Part shown: piece by piece, positions 1-9,160 of the stretch
How the letters are laid out: every line of letters starts with the position of its first letter
How positions within the stretch are numbered: the stretch's first letter is position 1
Position numbers and translations under genes: made by a program
Source: a bacterium
Lineage (GTDB): Bacteria; Bacteroidota; Ignavibacteria; Kapaibacteriales; UBA2268
Reading direction: 5' to 3'
Length of the DNA stretch: 14,750 bases
Assembly: GCA_024710535.1 (NCBI GenBank)
Contig: JANJUO010000067.1
Coordinates: 1 to 14,750, forward strand
Notes under the pieces: model-generated
Databases searched by the model: none
What the model was told of the DNA's origin: nothing
The model's input: only the letters and a program-made list of their open reading frames with translations

Positions 1-36
1 AAAAAAGAAAAAAAAGAAGAGAATTAAAAAAAATAA

Positions 37-68
37 TTGTTTTTATAATAATTCTTTTTGTATATTTG
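37..68 (+). promoter_or_regulatory. Putative Bacteroidota-type promoter for the hybrid kinase operon
   Basis: A TTG at 37-39 is followed, after 21 bases, by TATATTTG at 61-68. This matches the TTG / TAnnTTTG pattern described for the primary sigma factor of Bacteroidota. Transcription would then begin near 72-76, upstream of the ATG at 109. The region is very AT-rich, so a chance match is possible, and it is not certain that this organism's sigma factor uses this consensus. The leftmost 36 bases are A/G-rich and hold nothing else I can call. Confidence 0.35.
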
Positions 69-108
69 TTTGAGGAAAAAGTACAAAATTAAAATTTTGT
101 GGAAAAAT

Positions 109-3100
109 ATGATGGGATGGTTTAAAAATTTATCTATTAGGAAAAAAATATACCTTTTTTTTGGTATAATTCTGCTCTTGGTATTAATATTAGGAATAAG
201 TACAACTTATAATCTAATTAATATTAATAATTTATCGAGTACAACTCATAAATGGCTGCACAAAACACTTGAGATCAATGAATTATCAAATAAAATTAAC
301 TTGTACAGAAGAAAAGAGTTGAATTTTGTATTAATTGATGACAAGAATCAAAAAACTATAATATTGAATGAAATAAAAAATTTATCAAACTCAATAAAAT
401 ATGACTTTACTGCTTATAAATCTTTGATTGATGATGATGATGAAAAGTATTTGTTTGAAGAATTCGATAATAATTGGAAGAAATATAATGAATATAGTAA
501 TGAAATCATAAATAATGTTTATAATGATCTACAAAATTATTCAACTAACATATTGATAAATGAATCTAAAAAGGAATTTGATAAGCTCCACAGTCTATTA
601 GATAGAATTATCAAATTGAATAAAACAAATGGCGACCTATCAATACATTCTACCGAAAAAATTAATACAGATGCCAGATGGAATATTATTTTTCAATTCG
701 GGATTATATTAATTATTGTATTTGGATTTGGTTATATATTGGCGAAAATTATTTCCGAACCATTGAAAAAATTAACTGCAATTGCAGAACGTATTGCAAT
801 GGGCAGTAATCAAGTTGATGTAAGCTTCGAAAGTGATGATGAAATCGGTAAATTAGCAAAATCATTTAGAAAATCAATAGATTATTTCCATGAAATAGCA
901 GTTGGAATGTCATGCCAATCAGCTGGCGACTTTTCTTATACATTGGTTCCAAAAGGAAATGATGATTTACTCGGGAATGCATTTGTTGAAACAAATAAAC
1001 AATTAAAATATTTGTGGGATTCATATAATCAATTGAATTCATATCTTGAAGAAATCGTAAGAGATCGTACTGAAGAGTTGGATAAAGAAAAAATAATGAT
1101 GGTTGCATTGATTGACTCGATACCAGATTTGATTTACAGCAAGGATTTATCAGGAAAATATATACTTTGTAATAATTCCTTTGCATACGCATTGGGAATG
1201 AGCAAGGAAGATATAATTGGCAAAACAGATGATGATGTAATCACAAATAAAAATGCTTCATTATTAACGATAGATGATAAAGACATCTTTAAATCACAAA
1301 AAATATCCCGCAATGAACATTGGATTAAGTATTCGAATGATGAAGAAATCTTGATTGATACATATAAGACACTTATATTTAATTCTGAAGGCAATTGTTT
1401 TGGTTTGCTTGGCTTTGGTAGAGATATTACAGAGAGGAAACGTGCGGAAGATTTCATTGCACATAGAGCTGATGAATTGGAGAGAAACCAACAAAAGCTT
1501 GAACTTGCATTGAAAACATCGAAAGCGGGATTGTATGAGATGGAATTATCTACTCGTTACGCAAATTGTGATGAACAATGCTTCAAAGTATTTGGACGCT
1601 CTCCATATCGTTTCGAAACCACGTTCGATAATATAATTGGCGTCATACATCCGGAAGACAAAGACAGAATTGTTAGGAGCTATTATGAAAGTTTGTCAAC
1701 TCAACAAATATGGAATGATGAATACAGAATTTATGATGAAATTGATGAATTGAAATATATAGAATTACTCGGTACTTTTATTTATGATGACGATGGCAAT
1801 GCAATTAAATTAATAGGAACAGTTAAAGACATAACAGAACGGAAATATGCCGAGTTAGAATTATATGAAAGCGAGGTGAAATTTAGAAATATCAGCGAGA
1901 CAGCAAATGATGCAATCATCTTAATGGATAGCAAAGGAAAAATAAATTATTGGAATCGCTCCGCATCATTAATTTTTGGCTGGACACAGGAAGAAGCAAT
2001 CGGGCAAGAATTACATAGATTGATTGTACCGGAAAAATATTATTCAGAATCATTAGTTGGATTGAGGAAGTTTTATCAAAACGGAAACGGTCCAATATTG
2101 AATAAAACGATAGAATTAAATGCCATCAAAAAGTCAGGTGAAGAATTCTCAGTTGAAACATCTATCACTGCGATAAAATTAAAAGGCAACTGGAACGCAA
2201 TTGGCATCATCCGAGATGTAACAGAGAGAAAGAAAGCAGAGAAGGAAATCACTAAGATTAATCTATTGTCAAACATAGCTTTAGATCTTACCAAAGCAGG
2301 TTTTTGGGATATAAGGTTAGATCATAATAATTACTTTAATCTTTCTGATAGGACGGCTACAATTTATGGTCTGCCAGCTAATTATAATAAAAAAATGAAT
2401 TTAAATGAATGGCATTCATCAATTTCTGAGGTTGATAAACTTTACGCTGATTATGCGAATGATATGATTCATCGAGCATTTAATAATGATATAGATAGAT
2501 ACGATGTAGTTATCCCCTTTAAGAGACCGATTGACGGCGAAATGGTTTGGCTACGCGAATTAGGAATATTTTTGAAAGACGAAGAGGGAATAACGCACTT
2601 ATATGGAGTTACGCAGGATATCACAGACATAAAATTTGCCGAAATAGCACTTGAAAAGGCACGCGAATCTGCTGAGAGAATCGTTGATGCAATACCAATT
2701 CCCACCGCATTAACTAGTATTGACGGCGGAATAATTATAAGAGCCAACAATGCTATGGCAAAATTCCACCAAATAGAACAAGTCGATTTCGAAGATATGC
2801 GTGCGAGCGACTGGTATGTTGATCCTGAAGAAAGAATAAAATTAATTGAAATTTTAAAGAAAGAAGGTAGCGTCACAGATTATGATGTTGACTTCAAAAG
2901 ATTTAAAACCGGTGAAATTAGAAATTCTCTCACCTCCTTTGTGCCTGTTGAATATAACGGAATCAGTTGCCTTGTTGGCTCGATAATTGACATGACCGAC
3001 ATTAAACGAATACAGCACGAATTATCGATTTCCAAGGAGATCGCAGAAGCTGCCACCAAAGCCAAAAGTGATTTTCTTGCCAACATGAGCCATGAAATAC

Positions 3101-5277
3101 GCACACCAATGAATGCAATTATCGGCTTAACACATTTAGCATTAAAAAATGAACTTCCACCAAAGATCTATGACTATTTAAGCAAAATCGAACGCTCTTC
3201 TCAGTCCCTTTTAAACATTATAAACGACATCTTAGACTTTTCGAAGATCGAAGCAGGGAAATTAGACATCGAAAATATAGAATTTGAGTTAGACACAGTG
3301 TTTGACACCATCTCCAATTTGATTTCCATCAAAGCCCAAGAAAAAGGATTGGAACTTATATTCAATATCGACACTAATTTACCACTAAATTTGATTGGCG
3401 ATCCACTTAGATTGGGTCAAATTCTAACAAATTTATCCAGCAATGCAATTAAATTTACTCATAATGGCGAGATAATTATATCTGCAAGCTTGATTGAGAA
3501 ATTTGATAAGAAAATGTTAGTAGAATTCTCCGTAAAAGATACTGGAATTGGCTTGACGGAAGATCAAATTGGCAAATTATTTAAGGCATTTTCGCAAGGA
3601 GATGCATCTACCACAAGGAAATATGGTGGAACAGGCTTAGGATTGACAATTAGCAAGCGACTTGTTGAAATGATGAACGGGAAAATATGGGTTGACAGCA
3701 AGCCGGGATCAGGCTCCACGTTTTATTTTACTGCTGAGCTTGGGATTTTGGAAAATCAGCCCTCGAAACAAATGAATTTAAGCGTGGACTTGAGAAATAT
3801 GAAGATACTTGTATGTGATGATAACGAAACTTCACGTGAAGTCTTGAAGCAAACATTATCTGCATTGTCGTTTCGAGTGGAAACAGTCGAATCTGCAAAG
3901 AAAGCCATCGAGATGCTTGAATCTAACGTCTTAGATCCGTTTGAATTAGTGTTGATGGATTGGAGAATGCCCGAATTAGATGGTATTGCCGCCTCGCAAT
4001 TAATAAAAAAAGACCCAAAAATAAAGCATACCCCGATAATAATAATGATTACCGCCTACGGACGAGAAGAAGTCATACGGGACGCAGAACTTGCCGGCTT
4101 GAACGGATTTCTTATCAAGCCGATAAATCATTCTTTATTGTTTGATACAATTATGCAAGTGTTCGGAGTAGATGCCATGCATGAAACAAGAATACATAGA
4201 AAGGGGATACGCTTTGCTGAGGAATTAAATTTGATTGCTGGAGCAAAAATATTATTGACGGAAGACAATGAAATTAATCAGCAAGTTGCGAGCGAACTTT
4301 TGACCTCCTCAGGTTTTATTGTGGACATCGCAAACAATGGAGAAATTGCCTTAGAAATGGTAAAGAACTCCGGAGATCCTTCGAAATACGACATTATTTT
4401 GATGGATTTGCAAATGCCCGTAATGGATGGCTTCACAGCAACAAGAGAAATCAGAAAATTAGATAATTATAAGACCTTACCAATTGTGGCAATGACTGCG
4501 GATGCTATGAAAGGAGTGAAGGAAGAATGTTTGGAAGCCGGGATGATGGATTTTGTTACCAAGCCAATAGATCCTAACGAAGTATTTTCAATGTTGATTA
4601 AATGGATAAAGCCGCAGGTAAACAAAAATTTATCGCCTTTCACAAATAAAAATAATAATGAAGCGTTGATACCAACACTTGAATACATTAATACAAAAGA
4701 TGGCTTGCGGAGAGTGGCAAACAATACAAAATTATATTTAAAATTATTGAATGATTTTATAAATAATTATACAGATTTTATTGCTAATTTAACAAAACTT
4801 GTAAATGATGACAAAATTGATGAAGCTCATATTGCAATTCATACATTGAAAGGTGTAGCAGGAAATATTGGAGCATTAGAATTGTCGAAATCCGCCGAGC
4901 AAATAGAATTTATATTGAAGAATAAAGATTTTTCACAATATGAATTTATAATTTTGGATTTGGAGATACATCTGACGAATTTAATGAATTCACTGAGCAA
5001 AATAAATGTGATTGAAACGCAAACAGAAGATGATTTGAATGATAATATAATTGATTTTGAATATATTTTGAATCTACTGAAAGAAATTATTGATCTATTG
5101 AAAGATGATGATTTTGATGCGGCAGGAAAGATTAATGAATTGATGAATCAAAAGGGAATTAATAAATTTAAAAATGATCTGAAAACGATTAGTTCCAAAA
5201 TACAGAAATATGAATTTGAAGAGTCGCTTGAATTAACGCAGAAACTATTTGATAAAATTAAATCAGAGGCACATTAA
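109..5277 (+). CDS. Multi-PAS hybrid histidine kinase with two receivers and an Hpt domain
   Basis: This inner-membrane sensor kinase of about 1722 residues carries a full internal phosphorelay. In order it has TM1 (14-34), a helical periplasmic region resembling a four-helix-bundle sensor (35-190), TM2 (191-215), HAMP (211-265) and a second HAMP-like stretch (265-305). Five PAS-like domains follow (about 332-448, 463-580, 588-710, 716-845, 855-968), several ending in a DITERK-type motif. HisKA has phosphoacceptor His995 in SHEIRTP. HATPase has N box N1108/N1112, DTGIG from D1144 and a GGTGLGL box near 1173. REC1 has Asp1284 and Lys1337; REC2 has Asp1433 and Lys1485; Hpt has His1578 in HTLKG. 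A helical tail follows Hpt. All catalytic residues look intact. I chose ATG 109 (112 is also possible, with GGA at 101-103 before both) because the in-frame TTG at 58 lies inside the putative promoter. The stop overlaps the next start by one base. Confidence 0.94.
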   Translation: MMGWFKNLSIRKKIYLFFGIILLLVLILGISTTYNLININNLSSTTHKWLHKTLEINELSNKINLYRRKELNFVLIDDKNQKTIILNEIKNLSNSIKYDFTAYKSLIDDDDEKYLFEEFDNNWKKYNEYSNEIINNVYNDLQNYSTNILINESKKEFDKLHSLLDRIIKLNKTNGDLSIHSTEKINTDARWNIIFQFGIILIIVFGFGYILAKIISEPLKKLTAIAERIAMGSNQVDVSFESDDEIGKLAKSFRKSIDYFHEIAVGMSCQSAGDFSYTLVPKGNDDLLGNAFVETNKQLKYLWDSYNQLNSYLEEIVRDRTEELDKEKIMMVALIDSIPDLIYSKDLSGKYILCNNSFAYALGMSKEDIIGKTDDDVITNKNASLLTIDDKDIFKSQKISRNEHWIKYSNDEEILIDTYKTLIFNSEGNCFGLLGFGRDITERKRAEDFIAHRADELERNQQKLELALKTSKAGLYEMELSTRYANCDEQCFKVFGRSPYRFETTFDNIIGVIHPEDKDRIVRSYYESLSTQQIWNDEYRIYDEIDELKYIELLGTFIYDDDGNAIKLIGTVKDITERKYAELELYESEVKFRNISETANDAIILMDSKGKINYWNRSASLIFGWTQEEAIGQELHRLIVPEKYYSESLVGLRKFYQNGNGPILNKTIELNAIKKSGEEFSVETSITAIKLKGNWNAIGIIRDVTERKKAEKEITKINLLSNIALDLTKAGFWDIRLDHNNYFNLSDRTATIYGLPANYNKKMNLNEWHSSISEVDKLYADYANDMIHRAFNNDIDRYDVVIPFKRPIDGEMVWLRELGIFLKDEEGITHLYGVTQDITDIKFAEIALEKARESAERIVDAIPIPTALTSIDGGIIIRANNAMAKFHQIEQVDFEDMRASDWYVDPEERIKLIEILKKEGSVTDYDVDFKRFKTGEIRNSLTSFVPVEYNGISCLVGSIIDMTDIKRIQHELSISKEIAEAATKAKSDFLANMSHEIRTPMNAIIGLTHLALKNELPPKIYDYLSKIERSSQSLLNIINDILDFSKIEAGKLDIENIEFELDTVFDTISNLISIKAQEKGLELIFNIDTNLPLNLIGDPLRLGQILTNLSSNAIKFTHNGEIIISASLIEKFDKKMLVEFSVKDTGIGLTEDQIGKLFKAFSQGDASTTRKYGGTGLGLTISKRLVEMMNGKIWVDSKPGSGSTFYFTAELGILENQPSKQMNLSVDLRNMKILVCDDNETSREVLKQTLSALSFRVETVESAKKAIEMLESNVLDPFELVLMDWRMPELDGIAASQLIKKDPKIKHTPIIIMITAYGREEVIRDAELAGLNGFLIKPINHSLLFDTIMQVFGVDAMHETRIHRKGIRFAEELNLIAGAKILLTEDNEINQQVASELLTSSGFIVDIANNGEIALEMVKNSGDPSKYDIILMDLQMPVMDGFTATREIRKLDNYKTLPIVAMTADAMKGVKEECLEAGMMDFVTKPIDPNEVFSMLIKWIKPQVNKNLSPFTNKNNNEALIPTLEYINTKDGLRRVANNTKLYLKLLNDFINNYTDFIANLTKLVNDDKIDEAHIAIHTLKGVAGNIGALELSKSAEQIEFILKNKDFSQYEFIILDLEIHLTNLMNSLSKINVIETQTEDDLNDNIIDFEYILNLLKEIIDLLKDDDFDAAGKINELMNQKGINKFKNDLKTISSKIQKYEFEESLELTQKLFDKIKSEAH
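5265..5269 (+). promoter_or_regulatory. Ribosome binding site of the receiver-kinase gene
   Basis: AGAGG lies inside the end of the hybrid kinase gene. It is 7 bases before ATG 5277 and 10 bases before ATG 5280. Together with the TAATG stop/start overlap it suggests translational coupling. Either ATG could be used. Confidence 0.5.
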
Positions 5278-6704
5278 TGATGAGTGAATTTGAGATAGAA
5301 AGAAATAAAATATTAATAGTGGACGATACTCCCGAGAATATAGATATTTTGGGAGAGATTTTGTCGGAATATAAGAAGTTTATCGCTACAACTGGCGAGC
5401 GGGCATTGAAAATTGCAAAGGAGAAATTGCCAGATTTGATCTTGCTTGATATAATGATGCCCGAGATGGATGGATTTGAAGTATGCAGGCGATTAAAAAG
5501 CGACAATGACACAAAAGATATACCTGTGATTTTCATAACTGCCAAGAATCAAGTAGATGATGAAGTGAAGGGATTGGAAATTGGAGCCGTTGACTTTATT
5601 TCCAAGCCGATAAGTCCGCCTGTTGTTCAGGCAAGAGTAAAGTCTCACCTCGAACTTAAGTTATCGAGAGAGGTGTTAGAATTAAGAAACTACGAATTAT
5701 CGTCAGCATTAACAGAATTACGAGAAACTCAGAATCAATTAATACATTCTGAAAAGATGGCGGCATTAGGCCAGTTGGTTGCGGGAATTGCTCACGAGAT
5801 AAATACACCTTTGGGAGCGATAAATTCATCAAATAACTCGATATTTAAAGAATTGAACTTCTTGCTATACGAAGCTCCCCAGTTATATAGAGATTTTGAT
5901 GATGAATTAATGGCTGTCTTCGTTGAATTATTGAAAAAATCCGCCGAGAAAGAATATTATTTATCCTCAAGAGAAGAGAGAAAGCATAGGAAACACTTGC
6001 AAAACTTGCTCGAATTAAGAAAATTAGAAAATGCAGATAATATTGAAGAAATAGCAGATATATTGGTAAGCTTGGGAGTATATGATGATATCGAGCCATT
6101 TATGAAAATCATCGAGTCACCAAAATCTGAAGAGATTCTTCAAGTTGCGAATAAGTTGATTGGAATAAGATTTAGCAATAGAATAATCGCAACCGCAATA
6201 GAACGCGTATCTAAAATAGTATTTTCATTAAAAAATTTCGCCAGATTTGATCTTGAAGGCAAGAAAGTAATGGGAAATATAAATGAAAATATAGATACAG
6301 TGCTAACATTATATCAAAATCAATTCAAACATGGAGTTGATTTGATCAAAGAATTTGAATTAGAGAAATTATTAGATTTTGTACCCGACCAATTGATTCA
6401 AGTGTGGACGAATTTAATACATAATGCCTTGCAAGCAATGGATCATAAAGGCACACTAACAATCAAAACAGAGATGGCAAATGATTTTGCAAAAATTTCG
6501 ATAACTGACACCGGGAAAGGAATTCCGCAAGACATTATTTATAAGATTTTTGACCCATTTTTCACAACCAAAGCGTCCGGAGAAGGCACAGGTTTGGGAT
6601 TGGATATTGTGAAGAAAATAATTAAGAATCATAATGGTAGAATTGATGTAAAAAGTGAAGTAGGCGTTGGTTCCACATTCATTATTTATTTACCTATATT
6701 ATAA
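5277..6704 (+). CDS. Soluble receiver-histidine kinase (REC-HisKA-HATPase) with long DHp insert
   Basis: This cytoplasmic protein of 475 residues has an N-terminal receiver (about 10-125: acidic pair D16/D17, phosphoacceptor D58 in LLDIMMPEMDG, K110). A coiled-coil linker (about 125-165) leads to a HisKA helix with His173 in AHEINTPLGAI. The HATPase domain has N379/N383, DTGKG from D411 and a GEGTGLGL box from 435. The phosphoacceptor His and the N box are about 206 residues apart, well over the spacing in compact kinases. A mostly charged helical stretch (about 200-298) separates the His helix from what looks like the second DHp helix (starting near F299). There is no membrane segment or DNA-binding domain. 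An N-terminal receiver suggests that it is controlled by phosphotransfer, plausibly from the Hpt of the upstream hybrid kinase; that link is inference from gene order and the one-base overlap. Confidence 0.93.
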   Translation: MMSEFEIERNKILIVDDTPENIDILGEILSEYKKFIATTGERALKIAKEKLPDLILLDIMMPEMDGFEVCRRLKSDNDTKDIPVIFITAKNQVDDEVKGLEIGAVDFISKPISPPVVQARVKSHLELKLSREVLELRNYELSSALTELRETQNQLIHSEKMAALGQLVAGIAHEINTPLGAINSSNNSIFKELNFLLYEAPQLYRDFDDELMAVFVELLKKSAEKEYYLSSREERKHRKHLQNLLELRKLENADNIEEIADILVSLGVYDDIEPFMKIIESPKSEEILQVANKLIGIRFSNRIIATAIERVSKIVFSLKNFARFDLEGKKVMGNINENIDTVLTLYQNQFKHGVDLIKEFELEKLLDFVPDQLIQVWTNLIHNALQAMDHKGTLTIKTEMANDFAKISITDTGKGIPQDIIYKIFDPFFTTKASGEGTGLGLDIVKKIIKNHNGRIDVKSEVGVGSTFIIYLPIL

Positions 6705-6719
6705 AATGAATCACTAAAT

Positions 6720-7985
6720 ATGATAAATGACTATATAATTTGTGTTGATGATGAAAAAATCGTTTTGGATAGTTTGAAATACGAACTAAACCATACTTTT
6801 AGCAAAATGCTCAATATTGAGATAGCTGAATCTGCTTATGAGGCGTTGGAATTGATTGATGCATTGCAAAAGAATCAGAAAAATATACCAATAATTATTG
6901 CAGATTGGCTTATGCCTGAAATGAAGGGAGATGAATTTCTGATAATGGTACATAAGATTCTTCCAGATACAAAAAAAATCTTGCTAACAGGACAAGTAAC
7001 TCCCGAAGGAATTGGTAATGTTGTTAATAATGCAAAACTTTATCGATATATGAGTAAACCTTGGGAGCAGGAAGATCTTGATCTTACAGTTACAAATGCT
7101 TATAAGAGTTATCATAGGAAACATCAGCTTCGAAATCATCAAAAAGAACTAAAAAGAATGTATTCAATTCTCAAGCAAAAAGCAAAAAACAATACTTTTG
7201 ATTGTGAAAAAAGAAAAAGAGAAGTCGAGCAAATGCTGGATCAGACTTTAAAGGCAAGTATTTCTGCTTTGGTTTATATTATTTCAAGTTCAAACAAATT
7301 GGTTTACGAAAAATCAATAAGAATGAAAGAACTTGTTAAGAAAATCAGCAATCAATTTAGTCTTGAAAATGTTTGGGAATTCGAAATGGCATCTCTACTT
7401 TCGCAAATAGGATGCGTGGAGCTCGATAGGATAATTGTGGATAAATTTTTTTCAGGTCATGAATTGCAATCAAAAGAATTGAATGTATTTAAATTGCATC
7501 CGATGAAAAGTTATGATATTCTGAAAAATATTCCAAGATTCGAAAACATTGCAGAAGGCATCAGCTATATGTTTTTGGATAATAAACTTGCTGATTATGA
7601 ATTCAAAGAGGCAACTCAGCCGATAAAAATTGCAAAGATATTACGCATTGCTCATGATTATGATCAATTCAAACTTGTTGGAGTGGATGAAAATGAAATA
7701 ATTTCTCGAATGGTCAAATTTCAAGACTTATACGATATAGATTTGATAAAAGCGGCAAGCTTTGTCAAATCCGAAAATCCAAATATACAAACTGATGATA
7801 GTATAATTTCAGTAAATGTTAGCGGGCTTAGGGTAGGAATGATTTTGGCGGCAGAAATTAGAGATTCAGAGGGCAAGATAATTTTGAGAGGTGGCGATGA
7901 AATTTCTCAAAAAAATCTTATGCATCTTGTACAAGTAAAGAAAAAGACAGGTTTGAGAGAACCATTTTATGTTTTATTTAATTAA
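6720..7985 (+). CDS. Response regulator: receiver plus degenerate HD-GYP-like domain
   Basis: This 421-residue soluble protein resembles RpfG-type regulators (receiver plus HD-GYP cyclic-di-GMP phosphodiesterase). The receiver (1-125) is intact, with D10/D11, D62 and K113. After a coiled coil (about 130-165) comes a region that follows the HD-GYP pattern, but the key residues are gone. The usual HD of LLHDIGK is S228/Q229 (LLSQIG), the HH position reads Y283/M284, and no GYP follows. The upstream GHS is absent, and the late metal-binding Asp appears to be H312 in AHDYD. The HP-type His is kept (H260 in LHPMKSYDIL). The tail (about 365-421) has the GLRVGMILA motif common at the ends of HD-GYP proteins. 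It is therefore probably not an active phosphodiesterase. It may bind a ligand or a partner protein. It lies 15 bases after the preceding gene with no clear Shine-Dalgarno. Confidence 0.85.
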   Translation: MINDYIICVDDEKIVLDSLKYELNHTFSKMLNIEIAESAYEALELIDALQKNQKNIPIIIADWLMPEMKGDEFLIMVHKILPDTKKILLTGQVTPEGIGNVVNNAKLYRYMSKPWEQEDLDLTVTNAYKSYHRKHQLRNHQKELKRMYSILKQKAKNNTFDCEKRKREVEQMLDQTLKASISALVYIISSSNKLVYEKSIRMKELVKKISNQFSLENVWEFEMASLLSQIGCVELDRIIVDKFFSGHELQSKELNVFKLHPMKSYDILKNIPRFENIAEGISYMFLDNKLADYEFKEATQPIKIAKILRIAHDYDQFKLVGVDENEIISRMVKFQDLYDIDLIKAASFVKSENPNIQTDDSIISVNVSGLRVGMILAAEIRDSEGKIILRGGDEISQKNLMHLVQVKKKTGLREPFYVLFN

Positions 7986-8010
7986 AATAATGAACTTTTA
8001 GGTTGGAATA

Positions 8011-9135
8011 ATGAGAAAAAAAACGGTATTATGTGTTGATGACGAGAAAATTGTTCTCGACAGTTTGAAAAAGGAGTTAAAGAATGCTCTCGGAAATGAT
8101 TATAATATAGAAATTGTTGAAAGTGGAGCCGAAGCTTTGGAAATATTCAAAGAGTTACAAAGCGATAATATTGAAATTCCAATTGTTATTTCAGATTACA
8201 TTATGCCTGATATGAAAGGCGATGAAGTTTTGAAGGCGATAAAATTTGAGAATCCACGAGTTTACAACATTCTTCTAACAGGTCAAGCAACCATCGAAGG
8301 TGTAACCAATGCCATAAATAAAGCCGGACTTTATAGGTATATTGCTAAGCCATGGGAAACTAACGACTTGGTTTTGACAGTACAGGAAGCAATCAAAAGT
8401 TACCAAAAAGATGTAGAACTTGAAAAAAGAAGAATTGAGCTTGAAATTGCAAATGAAAAATTAATCAAACTCGATCAGGCAAAATCATATTTTCTGGGCT
8501 TACTTTCCCATGAATTAAACACACCGTTGATAGGTATTAATGGTAACGCAAAATTCATCAAGGAAATCACAGACGATGAAGATATCAAAGAATCTGCGGA
8601 GCACATATTGGAATCCGAAGCAAAATTAAGGAAATTTGCTGATTTATCCCTGCTTATAACAAGAATTCAAACAAATAAATATGATACTACATTTTATGAA
8701 GAAAAACTATTTGACTCTATTGAGGCATCAATTTACAATAATCAAAGTAAAATTTCTTCAAAAAAGTTAAATATATCCAAAAATTACAACTGTGATGATA
8801 AATTAATCAAAATTGATAGCAGTTTGATTACAAAAGCAATCGACATTGTTTTGGATAATTCTATAAAATTTTCAAAAGAAAATGGTACAATTCAAATATC
8901 ATCCCAAAAAATAAAAAATGATACAGAAATAATTATCAGGGATTTTGGTGATGGATTTACACCAAAAGTTCTTGAAAATCTATTTCAATTTTTCTCAGCA
9001 GATGATTTGATGTCTCATTCTGAAGGAACGGGCTTAAGCTTGGCGGCAGCAAAACTTATTATGGAAATGCACGGCTTTCAAATTTATGCAAAAAATTCCG
9101 AAAATGGTGGCGCCGAAATTCACCTGATTTTCTAA
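8011..9135 (+). CDS. Soluble receiver-histidine kinase (REC-HisKA-HATPase), compact form
   Basis: This 374-residue cytoplasmic protein has a receiver (1-125: D10/D11, D62, K113) whose landmarks fall at the same residue numbers as in the preceding gene's receiver. Long stretches match, such as CVDDEKIVLDSLK, so the two receivers are recent paralogues. A helix (about 130-160) leads into a compact HisKA with His167 in LLSHELNTP. The HATPase domain has N283 (VLDNSIKFS), DFGDG from D311 and a GTGLSL box from 339. All kinase motifs are present, though slightly divergent (GTGLSL rather than GTGLGL). There is no transmembrane segment or DNA-binding domain. It is the last gene of the two-component cluster, 25 bases after the previous stop, and a terminator follows. 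It probably passes or receives phosphate within the local relay; partner assignments are inferred from position only. Confidence 0.92.
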   Translation: MRKKTVLCVDDEKIVLDSLKKELKNALGNDYNIEIVESGAEALEIFKELQSDNIEIPIVISDYIMPDMKGDEVLKAIKFENPRVYNILLTGQATIEGVTNAINKAGLYRYIAKPWETNDLVLTVQEAIKSYQKDVELEKRRIELEIANEKLIKLDQAKSYFLGLLSHELNTPLIGINGNAKFIKEITDDEDIKESAEHILESEAKLRKFADLSLLITRIQTNKYDTTFYEEKLFDSIEASIYNNQSKISSKKLNISKNYNCDDKLIKIDSSLITKAIDIVLDNSIKFSKENGTIQISSQKIKNDTEIIIRDFGDGFTPKVLENLFQFFSADDLMSHSEGTGLSLAAAKLIMEMHGFQIYAKNSENGGAEIHLIF

Positions 9136-9160
9136 TAATTTCAATAAAAAATACTATTTG

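Noticed and set aside
1..27. Possible C-terminal tail of an upstream gene (Lys/Glu-rich, stop at 25-27)
   Set aside because: Only eight codons are visible in a purine-only stretch, so any frame would read as Lys/Glu/Arg. There is no way to support it from the window alone.
58..108. TTG start extending the hybrid kinase by 17 residues
   Set aside because: The extension overlaps the putative promoter, and ATG 109/112 follow a GGA at suitable spacing and fit the usual start just before TM1.
2469..2876. A 135-codon minus-strand frame inside the hybrid kinase
   Set aside because: It is antisense to clear PAS domains and its Ser/Ile-rich composition is typical of a shadow frame.
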